DNA of 64,000 nt from contig CM022679.1 in the NCBI GenBank assembly GCA_012295275.1, positions 6,487,157-6,551,156 of the forward strand. The letters are read 5' to 3'. The notes under the pieces are model-generated. The model searched no databases. It was not told the origin of the DNA and saw only the letters and a program-made list of their open reading frames with translations. The DNA comes from Chrysomallon squamiferum (Eukaryota > Mollusca > Gastropoda > Neomphalida > Peltospiridae). Made by a program: the position numbers and the translations under genes. Shown here piece after piece: positions 47,701 through 64,000 of the stretch (the first letter of the stretch is position 1; every line of letters starts with the position of its first letter).

Positions 47701-49068
47701 TTGTTCTTAGAAAAATAAATATATGGCACCCCAACAAATAGGTTAACTATATACCTATATAAACCTCCTGCAATATATTATTTATATGACACACCAGCAC
47801 GTTTCTACAAACAGGCTAATAAGAAGCAAATATGAACATTTTATAATACATTATTTAACAGGCACATCAGCACATATGTTAATAATTGTACCGATATGAA
47901 AAACTAATTTTTTAAATAATTTTAAAACATTATTTCAAAAATATTTTAAAAATAGAAATAAAAATATCTTCAAGTATATGTAAGTTTTTAAAATTTGTTT
48001 TAAACATATAATTTATTTTTAATATATCAATAAGCTGATCAGAATAAACAAAAAATTAATGTATCCACTGGTGTGAAAACATTCCCTAAATTAACAGGCC
48101 ATCTGGTTTCTGAAATTTAATAAATACATATTTAAAACATTCATAATGAACTATCAACATACGTTAAAGCAAGATTTCTAGTCAAGTTTACAATATCCAT
48201 AAAATAAAAACTACACATTATTTCATGTCAACCTGTTTTATTTTTTGACATTACATTATACTTGTAATATATATAACACACATAATGAAACAGTCCCTAT
48301 TTTAACACAATATAGAAAAACTTCTGTATATCCTGGTATAACAACAAGAGGCCGGTGTACATACATCAAATGAATGTACTACAACATGAAAGACCAGAAC
48401 TACTGGCCTATCCCACACCTTTGAATTAGATGTCAAAAGTAAGTCACTTCAAAAAAACTGAAAAAAAACTACCTTTTTTATTTCCCTGAACCATGAACAT
48501 GAATGGATCTAGCTAAAATATTAAGGTGGACATCAAGGTCCACATGTTTGTATGACTAGTTTTGTTCATGGGTGTAGCTGGAAACAAGTCTATTATAAAA
48601 ATATGTATTATTTAAATTGTCCTTTTTATAACTCATTGAGAAAGAAGACATATTTCATTTTTGAATTACAAAAGATTTAATAATTAATGAAACTAACTAG
48701 TTGATGTTAACTAAATGATGTTTGTTTTTGGCATTAAAACTATTATTCCTCACAACAAAATTCTCTATATAAAACAAGATATTTTGTTATTATTCTTTAC
48801 AGAGAAGATGTGATGATACGAAAGATATGTAGGTTCTATATATAATTATATTTTAATCTTATGTACTAATTGCAACCAAAATATAGTTATGTTCCTTTAA
48901 GGCTGTTTATAATAAATATATACCTCTTTAATATTTATCTTCATATATTAACAATCATTAAATACATTAAAAATAATAATAATAATAATAATAATAAAAA
49001 TAATGAAAAAGTAAAACAAATATTTATAATGGGTTTCATTGCACAATTACTCTACAAATACTACATAC
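41728..49068. other. Presumed 5' intron of the myosin gene
   Basis: No convincing coding exon. A fragment near 43605-43694 (minus, starting MAVAFISKNLTLKQLLKAQL, ending at a GTAACA donor) looks slightly gene-like but cannot join exon 1 in frame. A moderately GC-richer patch lies at 46120-46480. Holds a CAT/ATT run at 44098-44146. Confidence 0.55.
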
Positions 49069-49143
49069 CTGACTTGTTATCTTCGTAACATTTTCTAACA
49101 TCCGAGTTTGACACAAGTTCTGACCACACCTACTACATGCATG
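49069..49143 (-). other. Possible 5' untranslated exon of the myosin gene
   Basis: Bounded by a good acceptor (CCCATTTTGCAG) and a consensus donor (CAG before GTATGT), 75 bp. Joined to exon 1, it carries TAG TAG in the myosin frame, then stays open to MGNSWS, which supports that start. It also carries three upstream ATGs, one directly followed by a stop (ATGTAG). Confidence 0.55.
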
Positions 49144-51476
49144 CTGCAAAATGGGGTCAGTTTATGAAGTATACATAATACTGAAGAAGATCACATAAAC
49201 CAGAAAGAGACATTATTTATTTATCATCTGCCATCTCATAATTCAGTGGTCATGGTTCACTGACTGTAGAGATGGGTCAGATGACTGTAATAAAACAAGG
49301 TGACTGTGTGGGGAACCACAAGAGGTGGATAAATCTGCAGTTCTTGGATGAAATCTTTGTAATTATTTAATGGATAAATTTATGAAGAATGCATGAATGA
49401 ATGGATGAAAATCTTCAATTAAAAATCCTTATAATGTTTATCTATTTAACAAAACTTCAAAATTTATACTGACAATTATTAGGTAACAAGCATATGCTAT
49501 TTAAATTTTTATAATGATGGTATGAAATCCGAAACTCCAGCAATCATTTGAAAGGATTTTTTTTATATTCACAGACAGGAAATAAATGATAGGGTACTGG
49601 TTGGAATGGGGCAAAGGCCACAGGATATTTGGATGATGTCATAACAGTGTGAGTATATGAAAGTGTATTACATATCATCTTAGTATCTTCACTGGCAATG
49701 ATGTTATCATACATTTTATATTATATTAGTATTGTAAGACCTTTGTGGTCAGCAGACCATGACTATTACAGCACACAAATGCACATATTTATTTTAAAAA
49801 GTGTGTGTGAATTTATTTATTTATATATTTGTTTATGATAAAAAAGCGCAGTTCAGTTTTACAGCTTCCATCTTAAAATATCTTGTCAGTTTGCTGAGCT
49901 GACAATTATACAACAGTTTATTCAATACAATTAAAATATCTGTAAATTTAAACAGCAAAGATAGCCAATTACAGTGGATGGCTAGTGTGGTAGGTTGTAG
50001 GCTCAAACCTTCTTGTCTCTTGATTGTTTTTTTTTTTTGTGGGTGTTTTTTTTCAGATTTAAAAATAACTAAATTTCAGTTTGTAAAAATAAAATGTTTA
50101 ACAGTTTCTAAACCAGTTATTTTTATGGATGCAAATTATTCATGTGATATTGCAGTGGAATTATGAGACCAAAATCACTATACAAAAAAAAAAAAAAAAA
50201 AAAAAATCATTTTTTTTTAATGATTAATTGCCAAAATTAAAAAAATACATAATATTAATATTAATTATATAACATTCTCTGTATTTTTCCATTCACAAGA
50301 AAACAAATAATATCAATGCCTAGAGTATGCTGGATCTTAGTATCTATCACATACAGAACACCAACTGTTATTGTTTGTGAGCCCTGGGCTTGCTAATCAG
50401 AGCAGTGGTGGAAATGGACTTTCTGTGATACCATTATTATATAAAAAGTAGCTAATATCTCTATTAAAACATATTAGATGCATTTAGACAACCACACAAT
50501 TACTAAGCGCAATACTGAAAATAAAATGATAAGCAGTTCATTGGGGATTGGAGAATATTTCATTCTATCAATATTAATCAGTCAGTTATTGATTTGTTTC
50601 AGGTAGTGGACATCAGTATATATGTCACATTTCACTGGCACATTAACTAATATTGATGAAATAATTATCAATATCCTCACAACAGAAACATGAACTGCCT
50701 GTTTAAGAGGAGAAACATGTAATTTTAGAGAAATATTTAGTTTATTACACACTATTTATAACCTACAAAATTAAATACATTTCATTTTTCACTGCTATGT
50801 TCAAAATGTGTGTGTGTGTGTGAATAAATATGTAATCAAATCTGTATGTATATGTTGTATATTTTTTTCTGTATTAATATATTTATCATATCTACAATAT
50901 TAATAATACAAAGTCATTAAAATGTTCAACTAGGAAAAATATGTAATTTATATGTAACAAAAGGAGTCTGTATATGCATATAGCATCCATGTGTGTGTGT
51001 GTGTGTGTGTGAAATAAGCGTAAAAACATTTGCTATATGTGTAATTGTTTATCAATCAGACTCAGAGAGATACCAAACAAGACATTAGTTTACACTCTTA
51101 ATTAATATTTTTATTTAAACAAAGACTAACCTAACGTTGACAGAAATTAAACACAAATCTCAGCTCATGTGTGATTTATTCCTTGAATCTTTAACAATTA
51201 ATTAAACATGACAACCAATAAGGGTGGGGATGAGGTATTTGTCAGAACAGGGAAACTCTAGAAGTGTAATTTGTTTTGTCAGTTCAAAGATTTGTTTTCT
51301 ACTCAGCAAAACTTCAGATATCTACATTTCAGTGTACATATAGTGTGATGTCAACAGTAATACTGTTACAGATAGGATGAAATTGTGAGTGCATGCATGC
51401 ATGTAATGTATGAAACATAAGAATAAAATATGTACATATTTAAAAAACTTTATGTCTGAATATATGTATGAATATC

Positions 51477-51508
<32 letters not shown>

Positions 51509-52186
51509 ACAGAGACACACACACAACATCATATATATGAATGTGTAAGCATATATGCATATTTGTATATATATAAATATTTATATACGTATACTCTTGT
51601 TCCCAACAACTTCATATAATCACTGTGCTTATAAGATAGCAATGTTAAGAAAAACTGCCATGAAAACAAATTATTATTCTATCAATAATTTTATTCATCT
51701 TTCTATTAGCATCCAATAGAAATGTAATTAAGATCCCACAGTAATATGTTTTGATACTAATTGACAATTAAAATATCTGTGTCAAACGTTAAATAATTAT
51801 GATATATCAGCTGTCAGCAAATTATGTTTATCAGATATTAATAAGATGTGTAAAATGTTATTAATGGCTACAGGCTTATCTCTGTCACAAAGTTTAATAA
51901 GATATATCTTAATCTATGATTTCATATATATTTTTATGTATATGATTTTTGTTTATGCCTGTGTTTTTCTCTGTTTGGTAACTATTTATATGCATTAATA
52001 AACAAATGTGTGTGTGTGTGTGTGTGTGTGTGTGTCTGTATATAAGAATATATCCTTGTGTGCATACATGCATGTATTTGTCTGTGCATGTATTTGTGTG
52101 ATGACAAAAATATATATGTATTTGTGTGATGATAAAAATATATATGTATTTGTGTGATGACAAAAATATATATGTATATATTGATG

Positions 52187-52223
<37 letters not shown>

Positions 52224-55149
52224 CACCCAAACCTCCATTTTTATACCTATTAAATGCTACCTCTGACCTGTAATTGCACCACTGACAAAAATAATTATCA
52301 ATAAATGTGTATGTCTTTCACTGACAGAGTGAAAGGTCAGCAAACAAACAGAGTGATGAGTAAGTGCAAAACATTATGTGAATATACAAACATATATAAT
52401 TAGATACAGTGAATCAGTGCTGTGCTTGTTACATGTTATTTGTTGTCTTCAAGAAAATGAATGAAACAGGAAAAAAAAGAAAAACTCATTTATAATGGGA
52501 CATTGCAGATAAATGTAAGCAAAAAACCATAAAAGAAAATTAATGCTATGGAAAGATTGTTACCTATTTCAAAAACCTTATGACAGGAATGAACCTTTCA
52601 TTATTATTTTAAAAGGGGGCTTAAAAAAAAAAAAAAAAGTGAATAAAAAAACGAAAAATCTATTCACATTGTGATTGCTGTTAAAGTCTGGGAGCAAGCA
52701 AGAGCTTTCCATCTAGGTAATGTGGAGACACATTCCATTGTGATGTTACATGAGATATAACAATCTGTGGCTTTTATCTTCGCTGTGAAGTAAAAACCTC
52801 ATCTTTTGTTAAGGCAGTCACGCTGAGAGGTTTATTGAGACATAACCTAAATACTGTCCATGTATCAGTCTTATAAAATCTACACTTCATGCTTAAAAGA
52901 GTAACTGTATTCAAAAAATAAAAAAAAAAATATTTTATATCTATGTTTATAAAGTTGACTTTAAATTAGATTTATTATCTACACATGCATTCATATACAG
53001 ACGTATATACATGAATGGACTCATACAGATATGTTTTATATGTTTTGTATATAACATCAAAGTGATTATATACTATCACCATTGGTATTCATAATTAATA
53101 ACTATATCAGGATACTTGTACCAATATAAATTAATAAAGAAGAATTTTTTTAACAAAAAAATTAATTAAGCAAATTAGAATTATCTTTTGCTCTTTCATT
53201 AAAAAATTAAAAATTAAAAATAAATTATCAAATAAAATATGGAATAATTTTACAGTGGTGTGAATTTTGTGACAAATTATTTAAAAATATATAAATTCAT
53301 AGTTTTTAATTAATAAAATAGTCAAATATTTATTAATGTGACAAATGAAACATTAAATGTTTACACCTTTCAAATACATTTAATTTAAATATAAAACATA
53401 AATCTTTAAACTTCTTGCTAAAACAAAATGTCTTTCATTTCCTATCATCTCAGTATCTGTAAGAAAAATGTTGACTTATGTTAAATGATGAAGGAAACAG
53501 ATTCAGAGGTTGATTCAATACTGTCTGTTGTTCAGTCAACAGTACAAGAAAATATTGGACAGATCAACAAAGATGGAAAGCAAGTTGCCTTACTTTTTTC
53601 ATTTACCTAATAACAAACAGCAACTTTAAAAATGTCATCACATAACATCATATAAGATAATGGTGCAGTAGAAAATAAATATAATACTTTGTTTAGATAA
53701 TTATCATACTGAATATTTGTTCCATACAAAACCCATTAAAATATACATAAAAACTAATCTGGTGTGTACATACAACTTCTGCCTTTCAGCATTCATACAA
53801 TAGCATATATTAAAAATATGCATTTAAAATAACAACTTAAAATTAAATAGTTTATGTATACAGGTAAATAGTTACAACAGGTCTATTCTGTCATGTTACC
53901 TCTCATGTTACCTGCGAAAAGCCAGTGATCAATAAATTATTGGTAACATATATCACATACATCTGTCCCCATGTAAAAATTTGTTAAGATTTTAGACTGA
54001 GCTGTTATAAAGGTCTACTGTTCATGCATTTGGAAAAGCTTATGTAATTTTATCTCTTTAGAACTGTAGCACTTTCTGTTCACACATGAAAAAATCTTAA
54101 CAAACTGATCTGCACTGTATGTAACAATGGTGGTTCCTATGTGTTTTTTAACTGAACTGTTTTACTGTTATAATTCTTTCTTAATTAAAACTGAACAGCA
54201 AAAATCAAATAAAATGTAGCTTGGATGTATGCAAAATACATTCACATTATTTCTTCATATTACAAAAGGTAATCTTTAAATTACTAAGTATTGTTTCTTT
54301 ACAAAGTGAATGGTATGTTTTATGGTCACTGGGAGGAAGCCTGTAAGAGAGTGAGTCAGACTATGAAAGAGACAAACAGAGAAAGAGACAGACAGAGAGA
54401 GACAGAAAGACAGAGAGAGTGCTGGGTGTGTTTAATCAGATGGCATTCAACTGTGACAACTAATTTCAGTAAAACCTGGATCTAAAGGTCTACTCATGAC
54501 TATATATTTCTCCTACATGTTAATACAAATGAAACTGGAACCACCCACAATTGTGCAATGCAACTAGGCCCTTATGGTTCACATTAAAGGGACTGCCCAT
54601 ATAGCTTAAGCCATGGTCAAATTACCTATCCTCAGGCTGCCCTGGTCAAGGGGTGCTTAATTCGAAGGTGACAGGGTGCTTCTGGCTGTAAACACTGCAT
54701 GTGCTTCGTTGCACGGTATCATGAATGCGAACAATCAGTGAAACGTCCGCCAGAAATCACCTTTCTGTGACTTAAATCCGTTTATCAAATCGAGCATAAA
54801 CAAAAGGTGAATAATCCAGGAATGTAATGTCATAAAATATGTCCCGAACTGGCGGACAGGTGACAGAAAGCATTACAAACTACTACCTTTTTTTTTCGTT
54901 TTTACACTCTACACTTTATAGAAATTTACTGACAAAATTAATACTGGCTTGTTCTCAAAAAGCTTAATATTTGTTTTTTCCTCCTGATTACTTAAAATAT
55001 CAACAAAACTATGAAAACAACAAAACATCGGAATTAACAAACGGTTTTGTGTATCGCCGTCTCAGAAGGCAATCGAACATGCCGGGTGTCGACACAGTAG
55101 ACCTTCCTTATACAGTAGCAACGGCGATAAAACAGCATTAAACACTTAC
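49144..55149. other. Presumed first intron of the myosin gene
   Basis: No coding exon recognised. Contains a three-copy 28-bp repeat (52091-52174), AT, TG and AC runs (51477-51504, 52007-52035, 52187-52215), a poly(A) near 50184 and, toward the right end, CpG-containing DNA from about 54650 near the presumed promoter. Confidence 0.5.
52007..52215 (+). repeat. TG run, three 28-bp tandem copies, AC run
   Basis: TG at 52007-52035; three copies of TATTTGTGTGATGACAAAAA plus TATATATG at 52091-52118, 52119-52146 and 52147-52174 (middle copy has GATGAT for GATGAC); AC at 52187-52215. TG and AC are complementary, so the block can fold with the minisatellite in the loop. Confidence 0.92.
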
Positions 55150-55320
55150 CAGAACAGGTGTTTAATCGATCCGTTATTTTTCTATTCCTTCTTATGCATT
55201 TTGTCCCTTAGCTAATCCGAAACTGAGTGATCAAATGGGAGAAGTTTATGAAATTGTTAAACTTCTGGAAAGGGAGTGGTAGGGCGTAGCACTAGCTTCT
55301 GTTTTCGTCTTCTATTTTCA
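55150..55320 (-). other. Possible first (non-coding) exon of the myosin gene
   Basis: A consensus donor on the minus strand (CTGTTCTG before GTAAGTGTTT) at 55149/55150, in a locally CpG-containing stretch unlike the surrounding AT-rich DNA. The right boundary (transcription start) is a guess from the CCAAT box at 55384-55388. Confidence 0.4.
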
Positions 55321-55380
55321 CCTTTTACTGTCCCGTTTGATCACGAACCTTATGAATATTCATCAAACATAACGCAATAT

Positions 55381-55390
55381 CTGATTGGCT
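55381..55390 (-). promoter_or_regulatory. CCAAT box, presumed myosin promoter
   Basis: AGCCAATCAG on the minus strand, a close match to the NF-Y consensus, 60-100 bp upstream of where the first exon should start. Surrounding bases carry several CpGs. Confidence 0.4.
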
Positions 55391-55683
55391 TGACGGTGGG
55401 AATTTTTAGACATGTCAGTCGTTTATAATCGCCTACTAGTTCCGACAGAGGAACGTGTTTTATCGTAGTGTCAAATGAATGTAGGTATTTATTGTTGAAC
55501 TATGAAACAATAGTAAAAAATGAATTTTAAAATAAATAAACAAACAAAGAAATATTATTATTGTTAAAAAAATTTAAAAAATAAAAACTTTTTTCAAAAT
55601 GTAAAGTTTTATATTCATAATGTCGGCTGCAAAAATACGTTTCCGAATAATGGGAGATAACCATTTTTGTTTAATCCCTTCTT

Positions 55684-55685
<2 letters not shown>

Positions 55686-55737
<52 letters not shown>
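55686..55737 (+). repeat. (AAT)n microsatellite
   Basis: About 17 AAT units, followed by an ACAT run near 55758-55773. Confidence 0.96.
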
Positions 55738-56570
55738 TTGTGTTAATATAAATACATACATACATACATACATAAATGCATACCTATATAGATACATATT
55801 TATACACACACACACATTCATAAACACATACATACGAGTTATTTTATGTATTTATTAAGCTATGTGTTTGATTTCTTTATATACCTTATATAAATTAGTA
55901 TAACTTAATCTAGTATAATAGCTACATGTTTATTACTTTTTATACGAGTACGTGTGATTGTTTACTGTATTTATATTCTTACAAGTCTATACGTGGACAT
56001 TGTAAGACTTTCATCATCATCATCATTATTACATATATAGCAGCACTAGGATTATGAAAGAAAAATATTCATTTTTAAGTTTTGCTGGCTTTGAAAAGGG
56101 CCGTTTTAAATTTCACATCCCAAAACATAAAAAAAAAAAAAAATTGAGGGTAGTGTATATTCAATTATTTTATAAAAACAGTCCTCAGATTGAGGTGCTT
56201 CTTTTTATGTATGTCATTTTTAAAAATATTTCTTTAACTATTATAATATCAAAATTGACTGATACTCTTTAAAGAAAGATAAAGTAATAAAGCAATTATT
56301 TATTTATATTTAATATATAAGTAAAGAAAAAAATCCAAAATAAGAATGAACAAAAAACATTTACCTTTGTTTAAAAATCATCCAATCTGGAAAACGATTT
56401 GCATCACATGTTAAGTGCTTTTATTCTATTTATTTTATTTATTTTTATTTTATTTATTGGTGATCTGGAGAGTTTGGCGGGTGCTAGGGATAAAGGGATG
56501 CTGATCTTGAAAAACTTCTTAGCGCGTATAAAAAAAAAAAAAAAAAGAATTATAGATAAGTGTTTACTAA

Positions 56571-56574
<4 letters not shown>

Positions 56575-56638
<64 letters not shown>
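56575..56638 (+). repeat. (TC)n microsatellite, 32 units
   Basis: Uninterrupted TC run in the intergenic region. Confidence 0.97.
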
Positions 56639-56642
<4 letters not shown>

Positions 56643-57686
56643 CTGGATAAAAAATAATATCATTAAATTAAAATCGTTACGTTTTCTAATGCAGAACGAA
56701 ATACATTAACTAGGATTAATGTTTAGGGAAAAACAAATTTGTTTATTATATCATTTAACTCAATTCGGAAAAAAAATCTATAAAAAACGAAAATTAATTC
56801 GCTAAACGTACAACTTTCAGGAAGATAATTCGTACGGAAAATAATTCGTCCTGTTTAGAGTCGTCTCCCTTAGACCATGACATCGTTTTATATATATATA
56901 TTTATTTATTTATTTATTTTTATTTTTTATTTTTCTTAACTTTAAGTTTTTGTTGTTGTTGCTATTGTTTCTGCTAGTGGAAATATAATATAATCATTAA
57001 AAAAGATACAAACAAACCAAGAAAAAATAAAACAAAACAACCGCCTCCCCCACAAAACCCCAATAAAAACCTAAGAACAAGCAAGAGATATGTGGTTCAT
57101 ATGTAAGTGAAATTTATTTTATTCTGGGAAACCTTGCTGGAGGTTGTGGTTGAATGCTTAATTTGAAAAAATAACTTCTTAGCATTAAAAAGATCACAAA
57201 AAATAAACAAAAAACAACAACAACAAAAAAAAAACACCTCCAAACCCCCCCCCAAAATCAAACAAACATACAACAAAAAAACAAACAATAAAAATAAAAA
57301 CAAAACAAGATATGAAACACTTTTGATAATTTACTTAAATTTCGTAAAACTGAGCAGTGACCGAACGCAGTAAAAAGTTCGGTTTCTAAGGGTGTTCGGT
57401 TTACTGAGGATTTATATTTATAAAAAAAACTCTCTCTCTCTAGGTATTTCTATATATATATATATATTCCTTCTAAGAATCACGGTATAAAAACTTAGCT
57501 AGCAACTACCCGCCCTAAGAACTATGACAAATACATCTGAAAAGATTATTCAGTGTAAACATTACAGCTTTTATCTACTCACAATGACATATCACACTGA
57601 GAGAATAGGAAGTCCGTTTTCTAGGCCAGTGCTGTATCCGGATTTTAGATCCTTTCAACAGAAAGTATGAAATAAAATATATATAT

Positions 57687-57713
<27 letters not shown>
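57687..57713 (+). repeat. Poly(A) run joined to a short poly(T)
   Basis: 27 A followed at once by 7 T. Confidence 0.95.
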
Positions 57714-57717
<4 letters not shown>

Positions 57718-58017
57718 TTTGTGTGTATATCTATGCATGTATGTTTGTTCGTGTATGTATATGTGCATGTATGTATGTATCTGTATATCGGTATATATAT
57801 TGTTTTGTGTATGTGTGTGTGTGTTGTGGGTTAATTATGTATGTATACATATGTATAAGTATGTGTATAAGTATGATCTGTCAACCTGTCTGTCTGTTTA
57901 TCTACCTATATATCTACCAATCTACAAACAAAAGATATTTAACTGTCTACTATATAGTATTATTTATATAACAAAACTTTCCATGTGAATCACGAACTAG
58001 GAAGTATGAACACGGAT

Positions 58018-58027
58018 GTCACGTGAC
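58018..58027. promoter_or_regulatory. Palindromic E-box GTCACGTGAC
   Basis: Perfect 10-bp palindrome around CACGTG, the core bound by USF/MITF/TFE-type bHLH-zip factors. It lies about 240 bp upstream of the presumed donor of the first DUOXA exon, a plausible promoter position. Binding is inference. Confidence 0.4.
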
Positions 58028-58149
58028 CTACAGATATATCCTAAAAAGAACGCAAACGCAATCATTTGAACTATCTTTCGTTACAGATACACTGGAAATT
58101 TGTTCATTACAAAAATTAAGTGACAAACATTTAAGTGCTTCTGAGAGAG

Positions 58150-58265
58150 AAAAGGTGTTATTTAAAGCTATATAATTACATCTGTTCTCTATTTAAATTA
58201 CAGCTCCATTCACACTATAGACTGTTTCGTTTTTCTCCCTGGAAAATTTAACTAGGAAGTAAATT
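58150..58265 (+). other. Possible 5' untranslated exon of DUOXA
   Basis: A donor (AAATT before GTGAGTATT) at 58265/58266 and a coding-exon acceptor 745 bp later with only 15 nt before the ATG imply an upstream leader exon. Left boundary unknown. Confidence 0.4.
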
Positions 58266-58642
58266 GTGAGTATTACAAACTATTTTTTCTTGTTAATAAC
58301 GATAAATACTTTATAATGTTTCTTTCTTTATTTATTTTTATATAGGAATTAAATCATAATTTGATATTGTTATTATTACTGTTGTTGTTTCATGTTGGTA
58401 TGACAAGCTATGAATATCAATATAAACATTACCCCATTTCAAAAATTTCAAGTTAAAATAATAGTCCAGATTTAGTTATTTACTGATTTATATTATTTTA
58501 AATAGTTCTATACAATTTGTATATCTCGTATCGTGATATTTTACGTCAGTAAGTTGATGTAATATAAAAATATCACTTTGCTAAAACGCGAGACCTTTAT
58601 TTGAAATCAGCAGCTGATTATCTAGTTTGAATAACCGATAAC

Positions 58643-58687
<45 letters not shown>
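58643..58687 (+). repeat. (AAT)n microsatellite
   Basis: About 15 AAT units in the presumed leader intron of DUOXA. Confidence 0.95.
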
Positions 58688-58850
58688 TGTATGTTATTTG
58701 TGTTATCGGAGATGACCTAAGCTCAGTGACAGAATGCTGATACGAGGCGTGATTTGAATGATGCATCTTTTCAGTATTATTCTCTTTTAGACTGCGCTCT
58801 AATGAAAAGAGAATATCCTCTTCTTGGCCAAAGTAGACTTCATCATATCC

Positions 58851-58851
58851 T

Positions 58852-58886
<35 letters not shown>

Positions 58887-58889
58887 TTT
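58851..58889 (+). repeat. (TTTA)n microsatellite
   Basis: About 10 TTTA units, 120 bp upstream of the first DUOXA coding exon. Confidence 0.95.
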
Positions 58890-59025
58890 TGGTTCATAAC
58901 CACATGCGAAGCACAATATAATAACAGATTAAAAAATGAAAGTATAACGTTAATTAAACAAAAATGATTTCCAGAAAACTTTAACAATATTATTTCGTTT
59001 TGTTTTTCAGTTACCAACGTTAACA

Positions 59026-63366
<4,341 letters not shown>

Positions 63367-63847
63367 GTGAGTAATCAGTGTTAAAAGAGTGAGTAATCAT
63401 TAACACTTAACCAATAACAGCGTGAGTAGTTAGTAATATTTAACGAATTGTGTTAACAGTGAGAGTACTCATCAACATTCAACTGATAATTGAGTAATCA
63501 CTTAAAATCTGACCATTAATTTCAGTAGTGTGATTAATCACTAAAATCTAACCAATAATGTTAAAATTATGATTAATCACTAAAATTTAACCAGTAATAT
63601 TAAAATTGTGATTAATCACTAATTTTTAACTAAAAATGTAATAGTAGAAAGAATTTGGAACAGGCAAATCTTAGATATGTAATGAGACATCATGATTATT
63701 TTTCTTGTTAAAGTCATATTAGACTGAACATATGGTCTTGTTCCAGCCGTCTTTACTCTGGGCTTGTGCAGTCTTACAAATATAATTCAAGTATCGAACT
63801 ATCAGTCTAAATATCAAGATATAATTTTAAAGATGAAATAAGATAAA

Positions 63848-63882
<35 letters not shown>

Positions 63883-64000
63883 AAGAAAAGAACAAAAAAA
63901 TTGGGTTAAAGGAGGGTGGCACGTATAAAATTAAGTAATTTTGCTAAAATTAGAATTAAACCATTAAGCTTCATTGTTTATTTATTTATTTATTTAAGTA
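63367..64000 (+). other. DUOXA intron 5, cut by the window edge
   Basis: No exon seen. Near the start, four degenerate copies of a TTAATCACTAAAATCTAACC-type unit lie at about 63480-63640, and a 27-bp poly(T) at 63848-63874. Confidence 0.7.

Larger units (their letters stand above)
55391..58010. other. Intergenic region between the divergent genes
   Basis: About 2.6 kb with AAT (55686-55737), TC (56575-56638), short poly(A) and ATGT-rich segments; no gene recognised. Open frames are repeat-derived. Confidence 0.65.

Overview
This is a strongly AT-rich, intron-rich animal (metazoan) genomic window, full of microsatellites and small transposon relics. The gene content (a class XV-type unconventional myosin and a dual oxidase maturation factor), small exons in long introns, canonical GT-AG splicing and no bacterial-style coding density all point to an animal. 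The texture (long GA/TC, GT/CA, AAT and TATG arrays, hAT-like MITEs) would fit a lophotrochozoan, possibly a mollusc, but nothing here proves the phylum.

Minus strand, about 55.4 kb down to 8.2 kb: the 5' part of one large myosin gene. I could join 19 consecutive coding exons (41679 to 8230) with every intron phase compatible. They give 918 residues plus 2 nt: a roughly 190-residue Ser/Cys-rich N-terminal extension starting MGNSWS, a complete motor domain (P-loop, switch I, switch II, acidic TEDS site, actin-binding FVRCIKPN region, converter) and two IQ motifs. The best family fit from memory is class XV (MyTH4-FERM myosins). Two upstream non-coding exons are suggested, at 49069-49143 and near 55150-55320, with a CCAAT box just upstream of the latter. 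The tail (further IQ, MyTH4, FERM, SH3) is not recognisable in 1-8229 and probably lies beyond the left edge.

Plus strand, about 58.1 kb to the right edge: the 5' part of a DUOXA (dual oxidase maturation factor) gene. Five coding exons (59026-63366) give 202 residues: N-terminal segment, two membrane helices, an extracellular loop with three N-glycosylation sequons, and the region up to the third helix. It continues past the window.

The two genes are divergent, with roughly 2.8 kb between their presumed promoters. Everything else is intron or intergenic DNA: two hAT-like MITEs with target-site duplications (27609-27928, perfect TSD; 29452-29729), a 91-bp-arm foldback (2955-3183), a decayed non-LTR retrotransposon fragment with an RNase H domain and an internal duplication (11358-12592), a roughly 270-bp dispersed repeat present twice, several minisatellites, and an almost pure A/T block of about 0.8 kb (19486-20310).

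I did not find a new multi-gene system. The most interesting points are the predicted N-myristoylated start of the myosin, a possible internal start for a headless isoform, the near-perfect foldback, and long complementary GA/TC tracts inside one DUOXA intron.
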